A stretch of 64,000 bases of DNA, from NCBI GenBank assembly GCA_964017125.1, contig OZ024914.1:26416346-26480345 (forward strand), given 5' to 3'. Positions 12,652 to 63,790 of the stretch are shown here, piece after piece (positions within the stretch are counted from its first letter, which is position 1; each line of letters begins with the position of its first letter). This DNA comes from Flabesymbios commensalis. Its lineage: Eukaryota > Annelida > Polychaeta > Terebellida > Flabelligeridae. The notes under the pieces are model-generated. The model was not told the DNA's origin. It searched no databases and was given only the letters and a program-made list of their open reading frames with translations. The position numbers and the translations under genes are program-made.

Positions 12652-14095
12652 GGTTTCAGGAGAGGATGCATCTTGAAAAATTTCAAGTTGATAAAATTCA
12701 AAATGGCCGCCTATCGGCCATTACTCACCTCGACAGGCCTGATATTGTGGAATATCATGAAAACCGCTCAAGATATCTACACCATTACTATAAAACAAAT
12801 TGTAAGGTTTCGGGGGAGGATGCATTTTGAAAAAAATCAAGTCGTCCAAGTTCAAAATAGCCGCTTATCGGACATCATTCACTTTCACATGGCCGATATT
12901 TGATCAACCGTGCTAGATGGCTAGACCATTACTATAAAACGAAATGTGAGATTTCAGATAAGGATGCATCTTGAAAAAATTTGACTTGATCAAATTCTAA
13001 ATGGCCGCCTTTTCGGCCATTATTCATTTTCACATGGCTGATATTTGGTAAACCGTGCTAGATGGCTAGACCATTACCTGATTACTATAAAACAAAGTGT
13101 GAGTTTTCGGGGAGGATGCACCCTGAAAATTTTTAACTTACAAATTCAAAATGGCCGACAATCAGCATTATTTACCTCGATAGGCCTGATATCAGGTAAA
13201 CCGTGCTAGATAGCTAGACCATTACTATAAAACAAAATGTGTCGTTTCGGGAGAGGATGCCTTTTAAAAACTTTCGACTTAATCAAATTCAAAATGGTCG
13301 CCTGTTGGCCACTATTTACTTCCACATGGCTGATATTTGGTAAACCGTGTTAGATAGCTGGACCATTACTATAAAACAAAATGTGAGATTACAGGAGAGG
13401 ATGCATCTTGAAAAAATTGACTCGATCAAATTCAAAATGGCCGCCTATCGGCCATTATTCACTTTCACATAGCCGTTATTTGGTAACTGTACTAGATGGC
13501 TAGACCATTACTATAAAACAAAATGTGAGATTTCAGGAGAGGATGCATCTTGAAAAATTTCGACTTGATCAAATTCAAAATGGCCTCCTATCGGCCATTA
13601 TTCACTTTCACATGGGCGATATTTGGTAAACCGTGCTAGATGGCTAGACCATTACTATAGAATGAAATGTGAGATTTCAGCTGAGGATGCATCTTGGAAA
13701 ATTTCGACTTGATCAAATTCAAAATGTCCCCCTATCGGCCATTATTTACTTTCACATGCCCAATATTTTGTAAACTGTGTTAGATGTTAGTCCATTACTA
13801 TAAAACAAAATTTGAGGTTTCGGGGGAGGATGCACCCTAATTTTTTAACTAGTTTATATCGAATTCAAAATGACCGTAAATCAGCTATTAGTTACCTCGA
13901 TTGGCCTGATATCGGGTAAGCCGTGCTAGATAGCTATAAACCATTGCTACAAAACAAAATATGAGGTTTCAGGAGGGGTATGCCCTGAAAAAATCAAATT
14001 CAAAATGGCCGACTTTTTGCTATTATTGATAATATGCACAATATCTGGCAAAATGAGGTAGATAGCTAAACCATTACTATGAAACAAGTAGTAGT
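12590..14095 (+). repeat. Satellite array, about 145-150 bp unit, about 10 units
   Basis: The landmark ACCATTACTATAAAAC recurs near 12628, 12780, 12929, 13214, 13359, 13506, 13793 and 14073, with diverged forms between. Each unit also carries GAGGATGCA, a poly-A run, CAAATTCAAAATGGCCG and CCGTGCTAGAT. Units differ from one another by many substitutions, so the array is old compared with the exact large repeat that abuts it. Confidence 0.9.
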
Positions 14096-14452
14096 AATTC
14101 TATTCTGACTAAATCTTATTCATAGACTTAGCCTCTTAGGCCTAATTGCCTCAAGTCTTGATTTTGACCCAGTCTAAGACTAAGTGAATAACGCTACACA
14201 AAATCGCTTGAATCAAATTCTAATTTTGGGTGGGAGTGCTTGGACTTCTGTGATCTAGTTTTTCATAGTTCAACCGTGAAATTCCGTGTTTCTACATCAT
14301 GACGCATATTAGAAATATGTCAATACAATTTGCAAAATGTCAGTAATGTATATAGCAGAGAAAAAGAAACATCATAATACATTGATTACCATGCTACGCT
14401 CCGATACGCTGACTTCTAGGCCTCGGACGGCCAGATACAGTGTTCAATTTTC

Positions 14453-14752
14453 GGGCCCGCCTTTTAATTTTCATTCAAAAAGGCGAGCTATTGCAATTGA
14501 AGTTCGGCGTCGTCGGCGTTAACATTTGCTTGTGGGCACGATAACATGAAACGTTTTTCATGTATCCTTCCCAAATTTGTTACCCATATTAATAATCACC
14601 AGTTCTCGGACAAGTTTAATAATGGCTTAAAAAAAAATCAAAATAGCTGATTTCTTGCGATTTTTTGCATTTCACGTCAATAATTTGACCTAGTGGGCGC
14701 AAAAACTTCATTTCAATAATGGCGGCGGGCTATTGTCGAGTGCGCTCTTGTT
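14453..14752 (+). mobile_element. Terminal-hairpin element, AGCCCGCC family, copy 1 (one core unit)
   Basis: The left end GGCCCGCCTTTTAATTTT pairs with AAAAAGGCGAGCT. A single core unit follows (CGATAAC...AGTTCTCGGACAAGTT). The right end is ATGGCGGCGGGCTATTGTCG followed by AGTGCGCTCTTG. Both ends match the copies at 19042 and 30307. There is no coding capacity. Confidence 0.7.
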
Positions 14753-14767
14753 GTGTATGCAACTCTG

Positions 14768-14855
14768 CATAGAGGGCAGGGTATAGTGTCATCTGATTAT
14801 CATCGCACCATCATCAGGAGATTTCCGGCCCAGTTTAGCTGTATGTGTACACCCC
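14768..14855 (+). repeat. SINE tail fragment
   Basis: Resembles the tail of the composite SINE: AGTGTCATCT, CGCACCATCATCAGGAG, GGCCCAGTTTAGC and ATGTGTAC are all in the same order. It ends in a C-run at 14851-14862. Confidence 0.5.
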
Positions 14856-14859
14856 CCCC

Positions 14860-17800
14860 CCCCTCCCCATTTACGATATGACGGAAAAAGGATGATGCTA
14901 GGTCCATCCGAATTGAATTTTTTTTAAGGATGAAGCTGTTGCTATAACGGAGGCTGTAATACAGACTCCTGGGGCCAGTTTCTTCACAGTTATCATGCCC
15001 ACATCCTGTGTTCACCTTATCCTTTACACCGCCTGCGATCCACGTTATTGGTTGTCTATTCATTTCCATGGTGACCTGTGTGCCCCACTCTCCTGTACTG
15101 AGCTAACACGGGAGATTGGCTCTCCGTGTTCTCAGGTGTGGGCCAGTGTCTGAGACCATGGGCCATCTTGGGGCTAATCTGGCCCTTTACAGTGTGCGCT
15201 GAGGCTCGGGATCTAGTATCCCTGACATAAATCTAAACAATGAAGAGCTGCAACAGTGGGGGAATGCTGGGCCAGCGTTACCGAGCCTGGCCCAGCATTG
15301 ATCCAACGTTGGTTGCTGATTTGCGGTCTGGGAGGATAAATCTAAGCCACACAGGCGGGGAGAGGTTCTATTGTAATGTCTGTGAATTGTAGCTGGGAGC
15401 CCCCCTTTGTGCCGGCCGTATCCATTGCCGTCAGAACACGGTTCACGTGGCCCACCGTTATGGACGCTTCCAGACGGGGAACGGATTGTGGGGCCTGGCG
15501 CCGCAAATCAATCTCATTGAACTGGTGCGCCTGCCCGCCTGGCTTCGGAACCAGCCGTTCGTGCGCTTTCGGTGCGTGTTTCTAAGTGACCAGCGTTTGT
15601 TTGACTGGCTGTAAAACACGTGTTTGTCCACCCTTTTTTGCCTTTGAACGCTGGGGAAATGTTCCCACACCAAATACATCACCTGTGCGTGGTCAACAGT
15701 TACTCAGGTGATAATTGACCACTCGTTGTGGAGACCTGAGCACAGCATGGCTTGGTATAGCGCCTGCGGGCTTATGCACCTGGCGCCATCATTTAAAAAT
15801 AACAGCCCTCATTGTAGTATGTCTGGAATTTTTTTTTTAAACGAACTACACAATCATGTAAAAAATGATATGCATTTGTTACACTTTAAAATTTATGAAA
15901 GATATCAGTATGGCTTTTTCATCAGTTTTTATTATCTTTACGTTTCACTTAAATCATTGCACGTACTAAATGTTAATTATTTTGAAATATGACATTTATT
16001 TTGCTGCGCTCTATGATACATGTAGCTTGTATACCTCACTTGACTTACTCTTTATGTATACATCAAATGCACAAGTAGACCCTTTTCTAACAAACTTGAA
16101 AGAGATAATTTATCTTATCGCAAAAGGTAATTTTATATCAGATCTAACCTTATCTCAGCCCATTAGAACACTCAAGCTTCCATCCCAACACACAATGGGA
16201 CCAATGATGATCAACGTCTCAGACGTTGATCAAACATTGCACCGGCTTTGCGCCATTCTTTCTTGTGTCGTTTTCTGGGGGAGATATGCTTGTTATTGCC
16301 TGGTAAGGTGTGATGAATTGCCATTTCTTTCTAAACTATTCTTCACGTGTGTCCATCGGCACCAGTGGGATTTGCAGGACTTAGAACTATGTGGTCCCCA
16401 CGACGTTCATATAACTCTGGCTCAATGCAGAGCCAGCTTCACAGTCACTGGTGAAACATTCATCTAACGTTTCTAGTAGTGTATTTTGGGGAGTGTTGTA
16501 AAGTGACCAGAGTATCTCCATCTTGGTCCAGTGTCACAGAATTATGATTGTCGTCCCAGCACTGAGCAAGGTTGGCGTTATTTATTTGTTTTCTGTAAAA
16601 TGCTCGTCACAGCTCTCCTGCATGACTTCAATCTGTTTATCAGCCGGCTCACCTATCTGCCCATTACAACCCGCCCATGATACAAACCTACCGACACGGG
16701 TTCCCACACTCTGGTATTTAAAGTTTCATAGCCGCGGTATTGACTGGCACTCCCCTATATTGATTAATTCATTGCTAAAACATTTGTGGAGTTGTGTGCC
16801 GCGGAATCTGCATGACGAGGATGTTATAGAGCCGACGCTTTGGCCCGCAATTCACTCAGCGCCATGGATCAACTTTCATCAGCACTAAATGCTCCCTTTT
16901 TTTTCAATATTTCTCTTCAGAACGGATTAATATTTAACTGTTGAGCATATAGATAACTGAATGGTTCTCTATGCCCAAGTCGGATATATTTTTTCCGGAA
17001 AATAAGCCTTAGTTTATTTATAGTGGTGTTTATTAGGTATAGTGACCAGCCGTGGTACTGCTGGTGTCTACGATGTTATTGCTGCTGATGGGGCCAGCGC
17101 AGGGCAACAGCTACCTGAGAGAACCCCGGGCTGCTTGCGTGACATTCTAGGCAATTGAGACAGTGACTGTTGCCTGTGGTGGTTCTGCGGCTCACCAGGT
17201 CTGGGCTGCGTGCACTCACACGATTTGGCTTTTGCATGATATTGCACGAAGTAGCCACACGATCTGGATTTAAAGGTCTTCCAAACGTGTGGATAGTCCG
17301 CCGCCACACTCTTTTACTCGGTCAAGTTCAGTTGGAATACACAACTTGAGCGCATTGGATAAATTGCTGAGGGTGCTTGTTGGCAGGTTAGCCTGCAGTG
17401 CGTCTCTCCTGTGCTTGTATGTACCGAGACAGTGGATCTACTCATCGGATTACGTCAATCTCAGTGGAATCTGGTCGTGTCTAATCAAAGAACAACCACA
17501 GAGTATCCATCTCCTTGTGGATTATAAGGATGTACTAATTAAGCCACTTGGCTCTACCTCATTCTCCATGTGCGCTTTTCTAAATCTCTGTGTTTGCGGC
17601 TGTGGTTAACCAACAATTCGGCCTATTAAGGAAGGCTGAATTTATTTCAATGGAGTTCGTTGATGGTGATCATTGTTTATTGCGCAGTTACGAGATACCG
17701 TTAAAGGGAATGAATTATAAGCGGTTTACAGTTGGTTAAAATCAAATTCAGCATTCGTCTTTGTAAGACAGTTTCCGTAGTATTTACATTTGAAAACAAC

Positions 17801-18440
17801 AATGGCATCTGAGGTAGGAGCACTGACAGCGCATTACACCATCATCATTCCACTGGTATTTTGAGTGAGGTGTTGTTTTTGAGCAGTGTTCAAGAGAACA
17901 GGTGGTTAGCTGTGATATGGAGAAGGGTGGAGTAGGTGGATCCATTGCTTGTTTACCATGTTACCATGAGCCAGAGGGCAGCAGACTGATCCTGTATTGC
18001 CAGTTAGATGAGGACTCCCTAGCTCCTGATTACTGGTGACGGTTATCATGGAGGTGTTCACTGTGTCAGCGTGCTTGTCACCCAGATACAATGTCGTGTC
18101 TGGTGCTAATTACAGAGGACTACAAACTGACACCGCATCTTGTTTTTCCAGTAACTATGTACCAGACTAAGCCTAGCCCAGGGATCTTTTTTTCCCAGTT
18201 ATGTTTCTGCGCGAATGGGTATATCTTCACCTCCCCGTCTTCCCATTTGCATAAATGAGGATTACCAGCCAGAGTCGTAAGGCTCCGTGGTGTTACATGA
18301 ATACCCTAATAGGCTAACAGTTACCTCACCATGTGCAATGCTGGCTACCAGTAAACTGTATACGCTATGTATAACATCATACTGTGATAAGTGCTGTGGA
18401 CATTGATTTTACCTTTTTTATTATCTCCTCTATTGAACCA
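14860..18440. other. No gene recognised; possible 5' flank of the liprin exon
   Basis: Open frames of up to 165 codons (15970-16467) have no recognisable family and no exon-like boundaries. Contents seen are a palindrome at 15251-15318 and a 25-bp palindrome at 16208-16232. I cannot place a promoter. Confidence 0.45.
15251..15318. repeat. Palindromic element core
   Basis: AATGCTGGGCCAGCG and CCTGGCCCAGCATT face each other around TTACCGAG. The outer shell is eroded. Confidence 0.55.
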
Positions 18441-18445
18441 TCGTA

Positions 18446-18568
18446 ATGCCTGTCAACAAAGGCAAGAACGGCTGGAATCTGCAACTTGATCCCCGTTTCT
18501 GGGGGATGGAGAGTGTTCGCCAGTTCGTGGATATATACGGTGAAGAGTATATTGCATGTTTTCTGCAG
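18446..18568 (+). CDS. Candidate alternative first coding exon of liprin-alpha
   Basis: A 41-codon open stretch begins ATG (in-frame TGA at 18434, G at -3) and ends TTTCTGCAG before GTAACG, leaving phase 0. It starts MPVNKGKNGWNLQL and ends EYIACFLQ. The next certain exon (23854) starts in phase 0 with EYAALTKEL, and in known liprin-alphas the residue before that junction is also Q, so the join would be smooth. Composition looks coding. The peptide does not match the known liprin N-terminus, which is a coiled coil. Alternatives are an exon of another transcript or a chance open frame. Confidence 0.4.
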
Positions 18569-18784
18569 GTAACGTACAATGACTTCTTATTGGTATTTTA
18601 CCCATATCGAGTGCGTTAGACATCCACGTAATGTGCCAGGTGTAATAATATTGAGCTAAGAAATAAAGACGGGCCTCATTTGTAAACACACAATGTACGT
18701 GCCATTGTTGTTGTGGACTTACGGTTATGGCTTATACATAACATTATAATGTTAGGTACTAGTTTGTATTCTCATACTTGTTAA

Positions 18785-19023
18785 CCCTTTAACCGCCGGT
18801 GCCGCATATTTTCGGGTTTTCATTTCTCTTATTAGCACATTAAGTACCACCTTTTAAACATGTTGAAGATAAAATGTGACATCAATCAGCATTATTTGAA
18901 AACAGTTGACCTCCATTTTGTCAAATCTGAATAATTTTCACTCACTTGAAGTTGTGGATCGCGTCAGCGAGACACAACTTCATGTGGTTGAAAATTCAGA
19001 TTGAATAATTTGGGGGTAAAGGG
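18785..19023 (+). mobile_element. TTAA-flanked short element, type I (CCCTTTAACCGCC)
   Basis: Flanked by TTAA at 18781-18784 and 19024-19027. It begins CCCTTTAACCGCCGGTG and ends GGTAAAGGG. Near the right is a hairpin with arms CACTTGAAGTTGTG and CACAACTTCATGTG around a GCGTCAGCG centre. Relatives are at 46042, 56640 and 63443. TTAA target duplication with CCC termini is typical of piggyBac MITEs; the assignment rests on structure only. Confidence 0.75.
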
Positions 19024-19041
19024 TTAATAGGAATCATTTTT

Positions 19042-20376
19042 AGCCCGCCTTTTAATTTTAATTAAAAAAGGTGGGCTATTGCAATTGAAGTTCGGCGGCG
19101 TCGGCGTTAACATTCACTTGTGGGCGTGATAACTTGAAAAGTTTTTCATGTTTCCTTCCCAAATTTGTTTTGCATGTTACTAATGACCACTTCTCGGACA
19201 AGTTCAATAATGGCTGAAAAAAAATTCAAAATGGCCGACTTATTGCGATTTCTCACCTTTTACGTCAATAATTTGACCTTGTGGGCGCGATAACTTGAAA
19301 AGTTTTCCACGTATCCTTTTCAAATTTGTTATGCATGTTACTAATGACCAGTTCTCGGACAAGTTCAATAATGGCTGGAAAAAAAAAAAATGGCCGATTT
19401 ATTGCGATTTTTCACATTTTACGTCAATAATTTGACCTTGTGGGCGCGATAAGTTGAAAAGTTTTTCACATATCCTCTTCAAATTGTTTATGCATGTTAC
19501 TAATAAGTAGTTCTTGGACAAGTTCAATAATGGCCGAAAAAAAAAAATGGCCGATTTATAGCGATTTTTCACATTTTACGTCAATAATTTGACCTTGTGG
19601 GCGCGAAAACTTGAAAAGTTTTTCACATATCCTCTTCAAATTGGTTATGCATATTACTAATAAGTAGTTCTTGGAGAAGTTCAATAATGGCCGAAAAAAA
19701 AAAAAAATGGCCGATTTATTGCGATTTTTCTCATTTTACGTCAATAATTTGACCCTGTGGGCGCGATAACTTGAAAAGTTTTTCACATATTCTCTTCAAA
19801 TTTAGTATGTATGTTACTTATAAGTAGTTCTTGGACAAGTTCAATAATGGCTGAAAAAAAAAAAAAAATGGCCGATTTATTGTGATTTTTCTCATTTTAC
19901 GTCAATAATTTGACCTTGTGGGCGCGATAACTTGAAAAGTTTTTCACATATCCTCTTCAAATTTGTTATGCATGTTACTAATAAGTAGTTCTTGGACAAG
20001 TTTAATTATGGCTGAAAAAAAATTCAAAATGGCCGATTTATTGCGATTTTTCTCATTTTACGTCAATAATTTGACTTTGTAGGCGCGATAACTTCAACAT
20101 TTTCACAAGTATCCTCTTCAAGTTTGTTATGCATGTTACTAATAAGCAGTTCTCGGACAAGCTCAATAATGGCCGGTAAAAAAATCAAAATGGTCGACTT
20201 ATTGCGATTTTTCACATTTATTTTACGTCCATAATTTGACCTTGTGGGCGCGATAACTTGAAAAGCGGCTGGTTTAACATACCATTTATATCTTGGGTTG
20301 TTATTTACGTGATGACTTTCGTCATTACTTTCTTTATCATAATTCGGTGGCGGGCTATTATCGAGTGTGCTCTTGT
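19042..20376 (+). mobile_element. Terminal-hairpin element, AGCCCGCC family, copy 2, expanded to about eight core units
   Basis: Starts AGCCCGCCTTTTAATTTT with the pairing AAAAAAGGTGGGCT, and ends GGCGGGCTATTATCGAGTG then TGCTCTTG. The inside is a tandem array of a ~162-bp unit with CTTGTGGGCGCGATAAC, AGTTCTTGGACAAGTTC, a poly-A run and ATGGCCGATTTATTGCG. Copies 1 and 3 have a single core unit, so the core has expanded here. A minus-strand open frame at 20063-20506 lies across its right end and is not a gene. Confidence 0.8.
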
Positions 20377-21600
20377 ATTGGTATAAAAATACATTCAAGA
20401 CAAAAAACCATTGCATCTTTTTATATAATACTGAAATAAATAATATAATTAGCAATAGAATGAAATAAAATTTGCAACAATCACAGTCAATTGTTGATTT
20501 GCTCATTTATTACTAAATTTCTAAATGATATAAAAACAATTTTAAAATTTTGAAAAAATTACATACAATGTATTTTTATTTAACAAAAGTGTTGACAAAA
20601 GTAGCATTGTTTGGCATTTCATTGTATTTTTGCTTATAAATGATGTTTGTAGTTAAATGGTTACACATTTGACTAGAGAGCGCAGGATCATCATATCGAG
20701 CCTGTATTGTTGCTGGTTGCTGTCCAACCCATTATCTACTTACTGCCTCTGTATGTGGCATTCACCGAGTTAGACCTTTGCTTCAAAAAAACTGACCGCA
20801 GACACTTAATCATCCTCCCACCGTATTATTACCCTGACCAATGTCGACGTAAAACCTCAGGTCATTTCAGGTTGTCGAACTATCGCGAACCATTCCTTTA
20901 TGGTAGATTTCTTAAAACCAAACAGCTATTTATAGATTTAATCTGAATATTAATAAGCATAATAACCACAGGACGGGCAACTCGCTAATGGGATTGATGG
21001 CGTTTTTCACCTGCAATTATTTCAAACAGAAAATGCGTAGCCTAATAACTTGGATCACTTGACAAGTAATTCAAGTTATTTGTAATCAAGCTACTCAGCC
21101 TGATGATTTGGCTTGGAGTAATGACGCAATATGGATTCACATAGACGTGATGTGGTTGATATTGGCTCGACATTGGTGAAATGCTTTGCCACCGAAGTGT
21201 TGTCTTGCCCGGTAGAAAAAACCACGGTTATCTCAGTTCCTGGACGGCCCATTACTTCCACTGAAAAGTGAGAGGTATTCACTTTTGATTAAAACACAGC
21301 CCGCACGAACTTCCGCACGACACTAAGTCAGCTTGTTCACCTTTCAAGACTGACGTGAAGATGAAGGGCTGTTCTCGGCACTCGTTTCCTCAAGTGGTCA
21401 GACATCCGCCGCGCCTACTTCTGTAATGCTGTAACCACGATGAATTGTGTCACTGCGGCTACAGACGTTGTTTCAGTACTCGGATCTCGGCATACCCTTG
21501 AGCCCACCACTCAGGTTCGTCAGGGATGTGTAGGGAAGTCTTTTGAAATATCTCGGCCATATTCTGCTTCAATGTCTTATGTCTGTGCATTGAAATATCT

Positions 21601-21703
21601 CAGCAAACACGAGACATTGAACCAATGTTGGGTCAATGTTGGCCCGCCGTCGACGTCGGCCCAACAGTGACCCAACTTTGGTTTAATGTCGCGTGTTTGC
21701 TGG
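21601..21703. repeat. Palindromic element, nearly full length
   Basis: Opens CAGCAAACACGAGACATTG and closes CAATGTTGGCCC...GTTTAATGTCGCGTGTTTGCTGGG in inverted order, with centre GCCGTCGACGTCGG. It is one of the better outer shells of the family. Confidence 0.75.
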
Positions 21704-22020
21704 GAGAACACCAAGTTGAATTTAAGAAGGTCACATCTGAATTAAAATATAACTTGATTTCTAAAAGGGAGCACGGCATTTGCTTACGATGATTTTAGTG
21801 GAACGTTTGGCATTCTAGTCTTGCGGTTCTATACGGCGATATTGTTCGACCCTAATCGTCGTAGACAGATCGTTACTTAATAAAGAGGTGGAGCACGATG
21901 ATGAGGGGTAATAAAGATCGCTAGAAATACACGCAGTCACTTTCTCATGGGGACGTGGATTAGGTATCCTTGCGATCTTTATTCTGGTCTTGCGTGGGAT
22001 AATTGGCAAGTCCTGCTGCG

Positions 22021-22126
22021 ACGTGCCTCTTAAAACAACGCACCAAAATACGCTGTTTCAACGGTAGGCGAACGTCTGTGGACGTTCGCCCACCGTTGAG
22101 CCAGCATCTTTCGTTTATGAGGCACG
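22021..22126. repeat. Palindrome of a related but different family
   Basis: The inner arms GGCGAACGTC and GACGTTCGCC enclose TGTG. The outer ends GACGTGCCTCTTAA and TTATGAGGCACG also pair. The outer shell differs from CCAGCAAACACGA, but the length and layered layout are the same. Confidence 0.55.
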
Positions 22127-23853
22127 CCGCTATGGTGTAGCTTCGCAGTCAACGCGTAAAAACAAGTTGTCTTCAGGGAAAAGTAGAGAGCCCATTACAG
22201 CACACTTAAATACTTGATAGTGCTGTGTGAATGTGACATTTAAACTGTGTCCTGCTCTTTCAGTGGGCTCTGCTGTATTTCTTAATTACCTGCTCATTGA
22301 TTATTTTGTAGCCATGTACATCGTATTCCAGCCTGAGCAGACGTACATGTAGCCACAGGGGATAGGTTAACGAAACAACGAAACAAATTGCTGTTTTGCG
22401 CAGCCAAGTTCCCAATTGACACAACGATGCTATAAAAAAATGTATTACCTTGTTTGAGACAATTCTCGCTGTCCTGTGCAGGGAACACTGAAAGCAACAT
22501 TATCTATAAATCCACACAGCAGCATTGCTGACTGCCCAAATCACACGATATCTCACTGAAATCGTTACAATATACTGTATTAGCTTGATTAGTTTCTTGC
22601 AACATCCAGCACTTGATTTTGCTGATCATTGCCACATGTAATGTGTATTACGTTACTACAAAGTCACACGAGAAAGATAAATTTATAATGAAATAAGAAT
22701 TTGATTTTTTTTTAGATTATGGCCAGAACTTTACAAAAACAATAACACGCATCTGGTTTGGCAAAAAAACCCTTCTGCTCAAAGTTGGGTATAGTTTGAC
22801 ATGATTTGACTGTTTTAATTTGCACAAACCTTTATTTTTATTTGGAGTGAATTTTTCAATTAAAAGCATGTACTGCTGAGATTCACCTGCGGAGAACTTG
22901 TCATTGGCACGTGGACACGATGTGTAGACGTGATCCCAACAAATCAGGAAACATCTTGACTCTTGTTACATTGAGAGGACACTGCTGGGCCGTGTTGTTT
23001 GTGGGGATGTAGACTTGATGATTGGTGATCAGCCGTGAGAGAGGCTGATGGATCAGCCTCAGCCATGCCACACAGAGACCTTGACCCTTCTGATGAGACC
23101 CTGCTCTAGTTCTTCTGCTCATTTCAAGCCGCATATGCTTGAAAAGATCTCATTCACCGTAAACCGTGGGGGTGGGGAGGACTGTGTCGCATCTCTTACC
23201 ATGTCTAAGAAGGGGTGAAAACTGTGCAAATTACATTCTCAGTGATATGCAGCTGGTGGCATGTTCATCCACATCTTGATTGCTATGGCCAGTAGATTAA
23301 CCAAATATATGATTAATCTATGCTATTACCTGATTATGACTTTATGACTGGATTTGAATTTAAGTATTTTATATTTTCTAGTTATCAGATCACAAACATG
23401 TAGCAGTTCTTTAGTGCCTTTCACCCGTCGGTTATTTACGGTACAAATGACGCAAGAACTTAAAGAAGCAATGCTCATCGTAATCTCGACACAGTGACCG
23501 CTATCTTCAAACTAAATTACCACACACAAACACGTTTGTCCTGTTTGTGGAACGGTATACATCTACTATAACCTAATACCAAATAGTAGTGTATGTGCAG
23601 AAAGTAGTATCTTGGAATCCGGCATAACATGTTTTGCAAACGGTTCTGGTGCGATAAGTAGACATGTATACAGCTGACTTTCACTTTCATGATTTCAGCA
23701 TGGCCGAGGTTGCCGTTACTCAACTGCAGAGCCTATACATCTCGAGTACTTTTCATGAGTAGAACGCAAACAAAATAAATCATTGAACCATATACGCACG
23801 ATATGTACTTAGTTCAGCATTATATGTAGTCATGTTTTCTTTCTTTTTTTCAG

Positions 23854-63266
<39,413 letters not shown>

Positions 63267-63319
63267 GTAAAAAGAATAAGACTCGCTTGTATTTTCACTA
63301 AAAGGATAAAAATATTTTA

Positions 63320-63442
63320 TTGGCCGTAGACCCATAACACAGGTATTCAGTTGAAGCGGAAAGAGCTAATTAAAGCATATAATATGATTTCAAATTGAAC
63401 AAAACATTTGGTCTCCATGGTTTATACAAAAATATTTCATCT
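63320..63442 (-). mobile_element. TTAA-type element II, reverse, without its hairpin end
   Basis: GGCCGTAGACCCATAACACA, GGTATTCAGTTGAAG, CAAATTGAAC and CTCCATGGTTTATACAAAAA follow type II in reverse order. The hairpin portion is absent. Confidence 0.6.
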
Positions 63443-63678
63443 CTTTAACCGCCAGCTTATTCAATCTGAATTTTCACTCACTTGAAGTTGTGTCTTGCTG
63501 ACGCGAACCACAACTTTAAGTGAGTGAAAATTATTTAGATTTGACAAAATGGAGGTCAACTGTTTTCAAATCTTGCTGGTTGATGTCACATTTTATCCTT
63601 AACATATTTAAAATGTGGTACTTAATGTGCTAATAAAAAATGAAAACCTGAATATATATGGCACCGGCGGTTAAAGCG
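63443..63678 (-). mobile_element. TTAA-type element I, reverse
   Basis: CTTTAACCGCCAGCTTATTC begins and CACCGGCGGTTAAAGCG ends before TTAA (63679-63682). The hairpin has CACTTGAAGTTGTGTCTTGC and GAACCACAACTTTAAGTG. It abuts the type II fragment. Confidence 0.75.
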
Positions 63679-63689
63679 TTAAGGGTTAA

Positions 63690-63790
63690 CCCGTACTAAA
63701 TTGTCAGTCAGTATTTTTCATTGATTTGAAGCTGGAATTGCTAACGCAATTTCTACTTCGAAGGATACAAAATACTGAATTAAGTTATCT
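63690..63790 (+). mobile_element. Start of another TTAA-type element
   Basis: TTAA at 63686-63689 followed by CCCGTACTAAATTGTCAG. The hairpin GTATTTTTCATTGATTTGAA with TTCGAAGGATACAAAATAC is at 63711-63775. The right border is not clear. Confidence 0.5.

Larger units (their letters stand above)
20377..23853. other. Probable first intron of the liprin locus; no gene recognised
   Basis: AT-rich single-copy-looking sequence. It contains palindromes at 21601-21703 and 22021-22126. No coding exon with liprin similarity was seen, including the expected N-terminal coiled-coil exons. Confidence 0.45.

Noticed and set aside
14337-14522. 61-codon open frame ending in Arg-rich sequence
   Set aside because: It overlaps the left end of an AGCCCGCC element; there is no coding signal.
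15970-16467. 165-codon open frame
   Set aside because: No family resemblance; it crosses a palindrome and AT-rich sequence.
20063-20506. 147-codon minus-strand open frame
   Set aside because: It runs through the end of a tandem-repeat element and reads simple Lys/Asn-rich sequence.
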